Part shown: piece after piece, positions 10,192 through 18,152 of the stretch
Numbering within the stretch: position 1 is the stretch's first letter
Layout: every line of letters begins with the position of its first letter
NCBI GenBank assembly: GCA_018993155.1
Contig: JAGKSX010000063.1
Span: forward strand, 1 to 60,854
DNA: 60,854 nt
From: Hydrogenophaga sp.
GTDB taxonomy: Bacteria > Pseudomonadota > Gammaproteobacteria > Burkholderiales > Burkholderiaceae_C
Reading direction: 5' to 3'
The notes under the pieces: generated by a model
Told to the model about the DNA's origin: nothing
The model's database searches: none
Seen by the model: only the letters and a program-made list of their open reading frames with translations
Made by a program: the position numbers and the translations under genes

Positions 10192-10440
10192 TCAGGGGTT
10201 GATGCGCACGCGGAACTGCAACTGGATCTCTCCCGCCGAGTTCAGCGTGTTGGTGGCATTGCCGCAGGACAGTGGGCCCGTGCCGCCAGGGGCAGGGGCT
10301 GACAGGGTGGGCGAGGTGCTCAAGCCGGTGGCCGTGCACGACACCGCTGCTGGCGGCTGCACACTGTGGTAGGTGGTGAAAGGCGGCACGCCGTCGTGGA
10401 GCGTGACGTTCGTGACGACCGAAGAACCGTTGTTGGTCAC
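10192..10440 (-). pseudogene. DUF11-repeat protein, C-terminal remnant
   Basis: The 82-residue frame starts VTNNGSSVVTNVTLHDGVPP, the canonical core of a DUF11 repeat, and ends with a typical beta-strand LQFRVRINP. An in-frame TAG lies two codons upstream of the first DUF11 residue, and beyond that the sequence belongs to a usher gene on the other strand. The N-terminal part of the original surface protein is therefore lost. It was probably a paralogue or operon partner of the giant gene downstream. Confidence 0.7.
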
Positions 10441-11500
10441 CGCCCGCTACCGGACCGTGGGTCTCAATAACGCCCTGCCGCCGCCGCAATGGCAGCTGGC
10501 CGGCAGCTTCAGCCACACCCACGAACGGTACGGCACCTTCGGCCTGGGTCTGGCCGCGCTGCGATCGCGCCAGCAGGGCCGGCTGGACACCTACAGCCTG
10601 AGCCACACCGTTCGGGTGGGCTTGCAGGGCTCGCTCAGCACGGTGCTCACGCGCGTGCAGGGCGCCAGTTCGGGCACCTTGCTCGCCATTTCCCTGATGT
10701 GGCCCCTGGACCGGCAGTTCAACACCTCGACCCACCTGATGCACCGCGGCGGGCAGACCGACGCCTACACCACCGCGAGCCAGGGCCTGCGCGGCGATGC
10801 GGGTCTGGGCTGGCGTGCCCTCGGCGGCAGCCGCAGTGGGTCGGCCGTGGCCGAGGGCGGGCTGTACCTGCAAAGTCCCAGCAACCTGTTCACCGCGGAC
10901 GTGAGCAGCTCGTCCGCACAGCAGACCCTGCGCCTGGGCACCCAGGGCGGCCTGGTGGTGATGGATGGGCGCGCGTTTGCCACCCGCCCCGTGCAGGACA
11001 GCTTTGCGCTCGTGAAGGTGCCGGGGCTTGCGGACGTGGGCGTGAGCTTCCAGGGTCGCGAGCGCGCGCGCACCGACGGCGGTGGCGTGGCCCTGGTGAC
11101 CGGGCTTCAGCCCTACAGCACGAACCAGGTGCGCCTGAATCCGTCTGACGTGCCGCTGAGCGCCGAGATCGACAGCCTGGAGCAGGTGGTGGTGCCGCGC
11201 CGGCGCAGCGCGGTCACGATCGGCTTCGCGGTGCGCAGCGGCCAGGCCGCGCTGCTCACCATCCAGCTACCGGACGGACGGCCCGCGCCCACGGGCGCCG
11301 AGATCGAGGTGTCTGGCGATGAGCGGCGCTTCCCCGTGGGCCGGCGCGGTCAGGCCTTCCTGACCGGCCTGCAACGCGAGCACCAACTGCGCCTGCACTG
11401 GAAGGGCATGAGCTGCCTGATGCCGCTGGTGCTTACGCCCACCATCCCGGATGACGTCGCGCGCCCCGCCCCATTGGTTTGCGAAGGTGTGACCCCATGA
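10441..11500 (+). pseudogene. Fimbrial outer-membrane usher, 3' half only
   Basis: About 350 residues match the second half of a chaperone-usher outer-membrane usher: barrel strands (ERYGTFGLGLAALRSRQQG, LDTYSLSHTVRVGLQGS), the GGLVVMDGRAFATRPVQDSFALVKVPG segment (residues given here only as landmark; Ig-like region) and the two C-terminal domains with TGLQPYSTNQVRLNPSDVPL. Intact ushers have about 800 residues with an N-terminal periplasmic domain and plug, both missing here. Sequence upstream of 10440 is DUF11 on the opposite strand. Deletion of a divergent promoter region would explain both truncations. The stop overlaps the next start (CCATGA), so the pair was an operon. The assembly line is presumably non-functional. 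Confidence 0.75.
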
Positions 11501-12402
11501 CCCGCTTGCGCCTCCTCCATTTCGTCGGGTGCCTGTGTCTGTGCGGGCTGCTGCTGGCCGTGTGCCCGCCGGTGCACGCCGCCTACAGCTGCACGGTCAC
11601 GGCCACCAGCAGCGGCCTGCTCTACGACACGCCTTCCCCACGCGACGTGACCGGCTCCGCCGCGCTCACCTGCACCCGGTCGTCGGGTGACGCGAACACC
11701 CTGAGCTACCGACTCAAGGCCACCGATGGCAACAATGCAACGGGCAGCCAGCCTTTTCGGCGCGTGCGCTTGAACAGCACGTCCAACTACCTGGAATACT
11801 CGCTTCGTCGCGGCGGCACCTGCAACAACAGCACCGACTGGCGCGCCCCCGCGACAGGCTCCTCCAATGTCGCCACCGGCACGCTGAACTTTGGCGCGGC
11901 GCTGACAGCCTCAACCACACTGACCTATTGCATCCGCGTGCGCGTGGGAGCGGGAGGCAACCCGGCATCGCCGGCCGCCGGTGTTTACAGCGACACCTTC
12001 AACGTCTTCGCGCAGTACCCCAACAGCGACGCGGGCGCGCTCAGCCCCAGTGACCCGGTGGTGATGACCGTGGGCGTGAACAACCAGTGCGTGTTCAACA
12101 CCTACCCGGGCGACCTGGCTTTCAACTACACCGCGTTCAGCGCCACAGCGCAGACCTCGACCACGAGTTTCATGCTGCGCTGCAGCTCAGGCCTGCCGTG
12201 GACCGTCTCTGTGAGCCCGAACCCCGCCGTGCTTCAAGGTCTGCGGTACACCATCACCCCCTCGCCCGCTTCGGGCAGCGGCAACGGCAACACCGGCCAG
12301 GCCGTCACGCTCACCGGCAGCATGCAGGCAGGTCAGGCAGGCACCTGCACCGGGCCCACGTGCTCGGCTGTCCAGGCTCACACCGTGTTCATCACCTACT
12401 GA
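11497..12402 (+). CDS. Spore coat U-type pilin/adhesin, two domains
   Basis: 301 residues with a signal peptide (residues 1-31, CLCGLLLAVCPPVHAAYS). Two spore-coat-U (SCPU) domains follow, each with conserved cysteines, Gly/Thr-rich beta strands and a terminal tyrosine-rich strand (YSDTFNV near residue 165; HTVFITY at the end). SCPU proteins are subunits or tip adhesins of archaic (Csu-like) chaperone-usher pili. The ATG overlaps the usher stop by four bases. The tandem two-domain form suits a tip adhesin. Because the usher is truncated and no chaperone gene is present, the protein may no longer be assembled, although its own reading frame is intact. Confidence 0.8.
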   Translation: MTRLRLLHFVGCLCLCGLLLAVCPPVHAAYSCTVTATSSGLLYDTPSPRDVTGSAALTCTRSSGDANTLSYRLKATDGNNATGSQPFRRVRLNSTSNYLEYSLRRGGTCNNSTDWRAPATGSSNVATGTLNFGAALTASTTLTYCIRVRVGAGGNPASPAAGVYSDTFNVFAQYPNSDAGALSPSDPVVMTVGVNNQCVFNTYPGDLAFNYTAFSATAQTSTTSFMLRCSSGLPWTVSVSPNPAVLQGLRYTITPSPASGSGNGNTGQAVTLTGSMQAGQAGTCTGPTCSAVQAHTVFITY

Positions 12403-12480
12403 GACGTGGCTCACGTTGAAAAACGTTTTCAGACACCGCGTGCAGGGTGAAAATGCCGGTGCGATCCCAGGAGGCACAGC

Positions 12481-12873
12481 ATGGACCGATTCACGGGTGG
12501 TTGCCTGTGCGGCAACGTTCGAATGGAAGCCACCGGCCGCCCCCACCGGGTCGGCCTGTGCCACTGTCTCGACTGCCGGAAACACCACGGCGCGCTCTTC
12601 CACGCCTCCGCGATCTTTCCGCAGAACGCCGTGACCGTCGAAGGCGAAACGCGCGACTACGCCGGGAGGTTCTTCTGTCCTCGCTGTGGCTCGTCGGTGT
12701 ATGGGCGCAGTGGCGACGAAATCGAAGTCAACCTGGGCACCCTCGACGCACCCGACCAATTCGTGCCCACCTACGAGCTCTGGACCGTGCGCCGCGAGTC
12801 CTGGCTGCCACCGTTCCCACTCGCCAGGCGGTATGAGCGCGACGAGGAGGAAACGGGGCGCCCCGAGGCCTGA
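12481..12873 (+). CDS. GFA/CENP-V-family zinc protein
   Basis: 130 residues covering the whole glutathione-dependent formaldehyde-activating (GFA) fold. Zinc ligands are visible in GGCLCGNVRM (residues 6-15), CHCLDCRKHHGALF (about 27-40) and FFCPRCGSS (about 63-71). Family members bind zinc in the cytoplasm and some act on S-hydroxymethylglutathione or related adducts, but most have no proven substrate. It starts at an ATG after a short spacer (AGGAGGCACAGC). It stands alone between the pilin gene and a two-component system, so context does not refine the function. Confidence 0.8.
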   Translation: MDRFTGGCLCGNVRMEATGRPHRVGLCHCLDCRKHHGALFHASAIFPQNAVTVEGETRDYAGRFFCPRCGSSVYGRSGDEIEVNLGTLDAPDQFVPTYELWTVRRESWLPPFPLARRYERDEEETGRPEA

Positions 12874-12929
12874 ACGGCGGATCCTTGCGCCCTCTGCGGC
12901 CACGATGCTGCCGCGGCTAACATCTGGCG

Positions 12930-13562
12930 ATGTCAGAAAACCAGCGATGCAAAACGATACTGGCCGTGGATGACCACGAACTGGTGCGGATGGGTTTGCG
13001 CCAGCTGATCGTTCAGCACTTCGCGGACCGTTTCCATGTGGCCGATGCGCACAGCCTGGAGCAGGCCCTGCTGTTTCTGAAGCAGCGCGCCGAGGAGGTC
13101 TTTCTGCTGTTGCTCGATCTCAACCTGGGCGACACCCGCGGCCTGACCGGCCTCAAGCTCCTGCGGCAGCGCTATCCGCAGCTGCCGATCGTGGTCGTGT
13201 CGGGCACGCACGATCACCGCGTCCGCGAAGAAGCCTTGGCGCATGGTGCCTGGGGCTACTTCTGCAAGACGGGCGATACCGATGGATTGAAGGGCATGCT
13301 CGCGGCGATTGAAAGCGCCGCCACGGCAAGCCATCGCCCGGGGAAGCGCGGCGCGGCGGCCCGCAGCCAGAACCTGAGGCCTGGCGTCCGGTTGACCGAC
13401 CGCCAGGTCCAGGTCCTGGAGCTGCTGCTCAGCGGCCTCGACAACCAGGCGATCGCCGCCGAAACCGGGCTGGTGCTGGGCTCGGTGAAGAATTGCGTTT
13501 CGACGATTTTTCTCGTCTTCAACGTCCGCTCACGCGCCGAGCTGATCGGGCTGTTTTCCTGA
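12930..13562 (+). CDS. LuxR-type response regulator
   Basis: 210 residues. The receiver domain (1-130) has the acidic pair in LAVDDHELVRMG, phosphoacceptor Asp63 in LLLDLNLGDTRG, and the conserved Lys in GYFCKTGD. A LuxR-type helix-turn-helix occupies about residues 147-210 (LTDRQVQVLELLLSGLDNQA). It is a cytoplasmic transcription factor controlled by phosphorylation. The hybrid kinase gene begins seven bases downstream and is its likely partner. The recognition helix contains GSVKNCVSTIFLVF where family members usually have TVKxHVSxIL, which may alter DNA recognition. A very similar pair is found at 32109-34546. Targets are unknown. Confidence 0.85.
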   Translation: MSENQRCKTILAVDDHELVRMGLRQLIVQHFADRFHVADAHSLEQALLFLKQRAEEVFLLLLDLNLGDTRGLTGLKLLRQRYPQLPIVVVSGTHDHRVREEALAHGAWGYFCKTGDTDGLKGMLAAIESAATASHRPGKRGAAARSQNLRPGVRLTDRQVQVLELLLSGLDNQAIAAETGLVLGSVKNCVSTIFLVFNVRSRAELIGLFS

Positions 13563-13569
13563 GCCTGGT

Positions 13570-15363
13570 GTGATCGAAAAGCTGCTGACGAGCATCCACC
13601 AGGCGCTGGGCGTGCAAGCCCGGTCGCCACTGGCCGTGCAGCGCATCCAACTCGCGCTCCTGCTGCAAAAGACCGGGCCGGTGCGCATCCTCTCGCCCAT
13701 CCCTTTCGCGACGCCGCTGGCGATCCTGTTCTACCTGAACGGGACGTCCCTGCTTCCCCTGATCTGGCTCGGTCTGTTCTACATCGTCATCTTCACGAGC
13801 TACGTGCAGCGCAGGAAGCTGGAAGCCCGTGGTCCTCTGCAGGACCACGAGTTGCCCGGCATCCTGCAAGGCCGCGTCCGGGACATCCTTCTGCTGGGCG
13901 CCATGTGGGGGGCCGCACCCTGGCTGCTCAATGCGCACCAGAACGTGGACCCTCTGATTCTCATCTCCGTGTTCATCATGGGTGCGATATCGCTTGGCTC
14001 CGCGATCGTCTCTACCCACCGCCAGACCATCGCCGCCTTCAGCATCCCGGCGGCGGCCGGCATGATCTCCGCCTGCCTCTGGCACGGTGGCCTGGTCGGT
14101 TCGGTGCTGGCCTTCTGCATGACCCTCTTTCTGGTGATGACGCTCAAGTGGACATTCCAGCAGGCGGACCTGCTCGAGCAGTCGCTGACGGTGCGCTTTG
14201 AAAAGGAAGACCTCGCCCGCCGCCTGGCCCAGCAGGTGGAACTGGTCGAAAACGCCAACCGGGAAAAGAGCCGCTTTCTCGCGTCCGCCAGCCACGATCT
14301 GCGCCAACCGCTTCATGCCGTCTCGCTGTTCACTTCGGTGCTGGAGCGGTCTCAGCTCGATCCGGACAGCGCACAGACCGTCACGCGGTTGAGCCACTCG
14401 GTGCGCATGCTGAACCAGTCGCTGGACTCCATGCTCGACATCTCCCGGCTGGATGCGGGCGCCGTGCAACCCTCGCTGGAGCCCGTGCGCGTGCACGAGC
14501 TGTTTCTGTCGCTGAACCACATGTTCTGCGGCAGCGCCCAGGAGCGCGACCTGCAGCTTCGGTTCCGGGCGCCGGGCGATCTGGTCGTCGTGAGCGACGT
14601 GCAGCTGCTCACGCGCCTGCTCGGCAATCTGATCGACAACGCCATCAAATACACGCGCACCGGTGGTGTGCTCGTCGCGGCAAGGTCGGGGGTCCCCGCA
14701 GGGCGGGCCGGCTGGGTCCGCTTCGAGGTGGTCGACACCGGCATCGGCATTGCCACAGAACATCAACAACGGGTGTTCGACGAGTTCTACCAGCTGGCCA
14801 ATCCACAACGCGACCGCGCATCCGGTCTGGGCATCGGCCTGTCCATCGTCAAACGGCTCTCGAGCCTGCTGGAACATCCCATGGCGCTCTCATCAATGCC
14901 GTCGCGAGGCACACGCTTTCGGGTGTGGGTGAAACAGGCCGACAGGCGCAGTCTCCACCCGGCTAGCCCCGCAGACACGGGCCTTGTTCCCCCGGTTCAC
15001 GCCGCGAACGCCCTGCCGCGCCATGTGCTTGTCATTGACGACGAGCCGGCCAGCCGTGAGGCCATGGCCTTGGTGCTATCCGCGCACGGTTGCGCGGTGT
15101 ATCCCGCCAGCGACCTGGCGCAGGCGCAGCACCTGCTGCAGCGACACCCGATCGAAGCCGTCGTTTCCGACTTCCGGCTCCCGGGAGAACGCAACGGCCT
15201 GGACTACCTCCTGGCCCTGCGCAACACCTCACCCCACCTGCGCACCTTGCTGGTGACTGGCGAGACCTCGCCGCAACGCATCACCGACATCCGGGCCAGC
15301 GGTGTGCCCTTCCTGCACAAACCTGTGCAGGCGCAACAGCTGCTGGACGCACTGGCGCGCTGA
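13570..15363 (+). CDS. Hybrid sensor histidine kinase
   Basis: 597 residues from a GTG start. The N-terminal third (about 45-200) has five or six hydrophobic segments forming a membrane sensor with no large periplasmic domain. A coiled linker leads to the HisKA box with His242 (ASHDLRQPLHAV), then the ATPase domain with N-box LIDNAIKY, G1 box VDTGIGI and G2 box GLGIGLSIV. A C-terminal receiver has Asp534 in VVSDFRLPG and Lys in FLHKPVQ. It probably phosphorylates the LuxR regulator encoded seven bases upstream, with the receiver modulating flux. The signal is unknown. The parent of the receiver remnant at 486-755 was probably a similar kinase. Confidence 0.85.
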   Translation: MIEKLLTSIHQALGVQARSPLAVQRIQLALLLQKTGPVRILSPIPFATPLAILFYLNGTSLLPLIWLGLFYIVIFTSYVQRRKLEARGPLQDHELPGILQGRVRDILLLGAMWGAAPWLLNAHQNVDPLILISVFIMGAISLGSAIVSTHRQTIAAFSIPAAAGMISACLWHGGLVGSVLAFCMTLFLVMTLKWTFQQADLLEQSLTVRFEKEDLARRLAQQVELVENANREKSRFLASASHDLRQPLHAVSLFTSVLERSQLDPDSAQTVTRLSHSVRMLNQSLDSMLDISRLDAGAVQPSLEPVRVHELFLSLNHMFCGSAQERDLQLRFRAPGDLVVVSDVQLLTRLLGNLIDNAIKYTRTGGVLVAARSGVPAGRAGWVRFEVVDTGIGIATEHQQRVFDEFYQLANPQRDRASGLGIGLSIVKRLSSLLEHPMALSSMPSRGTRFRVWVKQADRRSLHPASPADTGLVPPVHAANALPRHVLVIDDEPASREAMALVLSAHGCAVYPASDLAQAQHLLQRHPIEAVVSDFRLPGERNGLDYLLALRNTSPHLRTLLVTGETSPQRITDIRASGVPFLHKPVQAQQLLDALAR

Positions 15364-15494
15364 TCAGCCGTTCTCACCCGCCGCCATGTGACCGGGGTCA
15401 CTTCACGCCAGGGAGGCTCGCGATGAATACTCGCGATCGTCTGTTGACCCTCGCCCCTTCCGACCCAACCACGTCCCGTCAGGGACCCGTTCCC

Positions 15495-15803
15495 ATGCGC
15501 AAACTCCTTCTTGGCCTGACCCTGTCCTTGCTCGCCGCCGTGTCCATCGCGGCACCCGATCCGCAGTGTGCCGAGTACGACAAGCTCCGCACCCAGAGAG
15601 ACAACGCATTGCGCGTGAAGAACTTCAAGCAGTATTGCGATGCCCTGTCGGGTTTGATCAAGCTGATGCCGGCCAAGCCTCCCGAGCAGGCGCGGCTCCA
15701 ATGCGAAGCCAAGGCCACGAACATGAAGGTCGAGACCTGGCTTGGCATCCGCCCCGAGGTGGTGTCCACCATGACGGGCACGTTTGACGAGCAATGCAGG
15801 TGA
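15495..15803 (+). CDS. Small secreted protein, cysteine-containing
   Basis: 102 residues with a clear signal peptide (MRKLLLGLTLSLLAAVSIAA, cleavage before residue 21). The mature part of about 80 residues is helical and has four cysteines (PDPQCAEYD, KQYCDAL, RLQCEAK and the final EQCR) that could form two disulfides in the periplasm. I do not recognise a family. The frame is open upstream to an ATG at 15423, but the internal ATG directly before the signal peptide is preferred. A small GTGACC-GG-GGTCAC palindrome at 15388-15401, after the kinase stop, may be an operator or a weak terminator. Confidence 0.65.
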   Translation: MRKLLLGLTLSLLAAVSIAAPDPQCAEYDKLRTQRDNALRVKNFKQYCDALSGLIKLMPAKPPEQARLQCEAKATNMKVETWLGIRPEVVSTMTGTFDEQCR

Positions 15804-15861
15804 CGTGAGACACCGGGCCGCCGATCGCCCTGGGGGGCAAGGCGGTCACACACTTGAAACC

Positions 15862-15867
15862 TATAAT
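15862..15867 (+). promoter_or_regulatory. -10 element TATAAT before riboswitch
   Basis: A perfect TATAAT occurs about 27 bases before the first guanidine-II-like hairpin. Transcription would start near 15874 and place the whole aptamer in the leader. No convincing -35 element is visible 17 bases upstream. Confidence 0.5.
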
Positions 15868-15893
15868 CGCTCGGCTCACGCGCCAGGCGTGAG

Positions 15894-15948
15894 GCCGGAT
15901 GAGGACGACCCCATCGGCATGGATTCAACCGCGAGGGACGGCCCCCGC
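15894..15948 (+). promoter_or_regulatory. Guanidine-II (mini-ykkC) riboswitch candidate
   Basis: Two GC-rich hairpins are each closed by the diagnostic ACGR tetraloop. P1 (15894-15918) has arms GCCGGATGAGG and CCCCATCGGC around ACGA at 15905-15908. P2 (15931-15948) has arms GCGAGGG and CCCCCGC around ACGG at 15938-15941. The 12-base linker lies within the short range known for this class. In both stems a pairing G-G sits next to the loop with one A-C mismatch in the same place. Guanidine-II RNAs bind one guanidinium per loop and usually free the ribosome site of the next gene. The following start codon is 22 bases downstream, which suits translational control. Confidence 0.75.
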
Positions 15949-15970
15949 ACTGCTTGTGAAAGTGGTCGCC

Positions 15971-17155
15971 ATGGTCAACGCCTCCCTCCACCCCCCCGCC
16001 GCACGCGCGCGGCTCATCTCTGCGGCCACCTGGGCACTTCTGCTCGGCGCGTGGGCCGTGGTGGGCTTGTTCTCTTTTTACGGATCCTCCTGGCTGGCCG
16101 CGCCACTCACACCCGGTGTCGCCAGCCTGAGTTTCGCCGTGCTGCTGGTCACCATCGTGGCGGCGTCGTTTGGTGTCGTGCATGAGGCGGACTACCTGGC
16201 GCACAAGCTGGGCGAGCCGTACGGCACGCTCATCCTGACGCTGTCCATCGTGGCCATCGAGGTCATCCTGATTGCCTCGGTGCTGCTGGGGCCGGGGGAA
16301 GCCCCCACGATCGGGCGCGATTCCATTTTTGCCGTGTTGATGATCATCCTGAACCTCGTGATGGGGATCTGCCTGACGGTGGGTGCTGCCCGGCATGGCG
16401 AACAGGAGTTCAATGCGCAAGGGGCCACGGCCTACCTGTCGATGATTGCCCTGTTGACCACGGTGGCCCTGGTGTTGCCCAAGTTCACCAGCACGGCGGG
16501 TGAATTCGGGCCTGAGCAGGCGATGGGCATCGGTGTCCTCACCGCGCTGCTGTACGCGGCCTTCCTGTGGAAACAGATCGGCAGTCTCAAGCGCCTCTTC
16601 GTTCAGCCCCCTCCCGGGGCGATGGTGGTGCGCCGCATGGAACGGACCTCCAGGGCGCCGACCGGGACCGAAAAGGCGGAGGGTTCCGTCCAGCAAAGCA
16701 GGAAGGATGTCTGGGTGCATTCGCTGCTGCTGCTGGCCATGATTGTTCCGATCGTTCTGCTGGGCCACCACCTGGCCGTCGTGCTCGACTACGGCATTGC
16801 GGCCGCGGGCGCGCCCGTGGCTGTGAGTGGCGTGCTCATCGCCCTGATCGTGTTCACCCCCGAGTCCCTGACCGCCGTGCGCGCGGCGCTGGGCAATGAG
16901 ATGCAACGGGCTGTCAACCTGTGTCTGGGTGCCTTTGTCTCCACCGTGGGGCTCACGGTGCCCGCGGTGCTGGCCATTGGCTTGTTGTACGACAAGCAGG
17001 TCGTCATGGGCATCTCCCACGTGGACACGGCGCTGTTTGCGGCCACCGCCGTGCTGAGCATGCTCACCTTCAACGGCCAGCGCACCTCGGCGCTGCAGGG
17101 TTACATGCACCTCGCGCTGTTTGCCGTGTTTGCCGTGCTGTTGTTCTTTCCCTAG
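15971..17155 (+). CDS. chaA: ChaA-type cation/proton antiporter
   Basis: 394 residues, close to the size of ChaA-family calcium or sodium/proton antiporters of the CaCA superfamily. About eleven hydrophobic segments are seen. The two duplicated alpha motifs are present: SFGVVHEADYLAHKLGEPYG with IVAIEVILIASVLL in the first half, and VFTPESLTAVRAALGNEMQR in the second. An acidic-poor but charged loop (about residues 215-245) separates the halves. The ATG at 15971 is chosen because it follows the riboswitch and gives the family's usual N-terminus; the frame is open back to 15899 through the hairpins. Control by a guanidine-sensing leader would imply guanidinium export or relief of a guanidine-linked stress, which is inference. 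Confidence 0.85.
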   Translation: MVNASLHPPAARARLISAATWALLLGAWAVVGLFSFYGSSWLAAPLTPGVASLSFAVLLVTIVAASFGVVHEADYLAHKLGEPYGTLILTLSIVAIEVILIASVLLGPGEAPTIGRDSIFAVLMIILNLVMGICLTVGAARHGEQEFNAQGATAYLSMIALLTTVALVLPKFTSTAGEFGPEQAMGIGVLTALLYAAFLWKQIGSLKRLFVQPPPGAMVVRRMERTSRAPTGTEKAEGSVQQSRKDVWVHSLLLLAMIVPIVLLGHHLAVVLDYGIAAAGAPVAVSGVLIALIVFTPESLTAVRAALGNEMQRAVNLCLGAFVSTVGLTVPAVLAIGLLYDKQVVMGISHVDTALFAATAVLSMLTFNGQRTSALQGYMHLALFAVFAVLLFFP

Positions 17156-17238
17156 CCGCGCCATGGGCCGCCCACGGTGGATGCGGTCGAAACATCTGCG
17201 AACAGCATTTCAGCGGTCATGCGGGCAGACTAGGGCCC

Positions 17239-17841
17239 ATGAAAATCCTTGCCCTCGTCTTCTCCCTGAGCGCCGTGGCGTTTGCGCCCATCCCGGTGAT
17301 GGCGCAACAGACCCCCGCGAAGCCTGCCGCCAAGCCGGCGGCCAAACCCACCACCACGACCAAACGCGCGCCGCTGGCGCGCTCCGCGGCCAAGGCCGTG
17401 GAAGAAGTGACGCCGATCGAAGAGGATTCCAGCGTGAACCTCACCGAAGCCGATCTCGTGGTCGCGCAGCGCGTGTACCTCGGCAACATCCCCTGCGAAC
17501 TCGGCTCGGCTGTGGAAATCGTGCCCGCCAAGCGGCAGGGGTTCTTCATCGTGCAGGTGAAGAACATGCGCAACGCGCGGTACTACATGCACCCGGTGGA
17601 AAGCCGCACCGGTGCCATCCGTCTCGAAGACCCGAAGCGGGGCGCCATGTGGCTGCAGCTGGGCAACAAGTCCATGCTCATGAGCCAGCAACTGGGCAAA
17701 CGGCTGGCCGATGAATGCATGAGTCCCGAGCAGCTGACGCTGGCCGGTGAAATGAAGCGCAACCCGCCCAAGGGCCTGCTGGATCCGGTGGACCCCCCAC
17801 CGGCCGCCGCGCCCCCCGCCCCGCCGGCCAACACCAACTAG
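17239..17841 (+). CDS. Periplasmic protein of unknown function
   Basis: 200 residues. A signal peptide (1-22, ending VMAQQ) is followed by a Lys/Pro/Ala/Thr-rich linker (about 25-60) and a globular segment of about 110 residues with VYLGNIPCELGSAVEIVP and a second conserved-looking cysteine in ADECMS. The tail is Pro/Ala-rich (PPPAAAPPAPPANTN). The low-complexity linkers at both ends suggest an envelope-spanning or flexible tethered protein. Similar proteins are common in Burkholderiales but I know no proven role. It stands alone, followed by the ParD-like pair. Confidence 0.65.
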   Translation: MKILALVFSLSAVAFAPIPVMAQQTPAKPAAKPAAKPTTTTKRAPLARSAAKAVEEVTPIEEDSSVNLTEADLVVAQRVYLGNIPCELGSAVEIVPAKRQGFFIVQVKNMRNARYYMHPVESRTGAIRLEDPKRGAMWLQLGNKSMLMSQQLGKRLADECMSPEQLTLAGEMKRNPPKGLLDPVDPPPAAAPPAPPANTN

Positions 17842-17859
17842 CCACTGCCCACCGTGAGA

Positions 17860-17897
17860 CGTATATAATTCATATACGTTTCATATAGAGGTGGTGA
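17860..17897 (+). promoter_or_regulatory. Palindromic operator before ParD-like gene
   Basis: A perfect inverted repeat CGTATAT-AATTC-ATATACG occupies 17860-17878, and a further CATATA half-site starts at 17882. It is the only AT-rich tract nearby, contains a TATAAT-like -10 and is followed by the Shine-Dalgarno AGAGGTGG. This layout fits autoregulation by the ribbon-helix-helix protein encoded immediately after it. Confidence 0.6.
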
Positions 17898-18152
17898 ATG
17901 GGGATCGTCAAGATTTCGGACCTGATGCACGAGAACCTGCGCGTGGCGGGGAGTGCGCTGAGCAGGTCCATCAATGCGCAGGCCGAACACTGGATGCGGG
18001 TCGGCATGCTGACCGAGCTTCACCCGGAGCTGGACCACCGGGAGATCTGTCAGCTGCTGGTGCGGGCGGAGCTCTCGGGGGGCCTGGACATCACCGTGGC
18101 GGCCGCGACCCCAGCGGGCAAGGCCCGCACAGCCCCAGCGGGCCAGCGCTAG
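17898..18152 (+). CDS. ParD-like antitoxin-family protein
   Basis: 84 residues. The N-terminal half (VKISDLMHENLRVAGSALSRSINAQAEHWMRVGML) matches the ParD-like family of ribbon-helix-helix DNA-binding proteins. A short helical region and an Ala/Pro-rich tail follow. Such proteins usually repress their own promoter, and an AT-rich palindrome directly upstream is a good candidate site. The stop overlaps the GTG start of a methionine aminopeptidase gene (TAGTG), so the two are translationally coupled. No classical ParE toxin is present. Whether the peptidase acts as the partner, or the protein is simply a local regulator, cannot be told from sequence. Confidence 0.75.
   Translation: MGIVKISDLMHENLRVAGSALSRSINAQAEHWMRVGMLTELHPELDHREICQLLVRAELSGGLDITVAAATPAGKARTAPAGQR

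Noticed and set aside
15388-15401. GTGACC-GG-GGTCAC palindrome as a definite operator
   Set aside because: A single short palindrome after the kinase gene, with no regulator or promoter evidence; mentioned only with the neighbouring gene.
15840-15970. yybP-ykoY (manganese) riboswitch before the antiporter
   Set aside because: That class is often linked to cation transporters, but its conserved junction sequences are not seen, while both ACGR hairpins of the guanidine-II class are.
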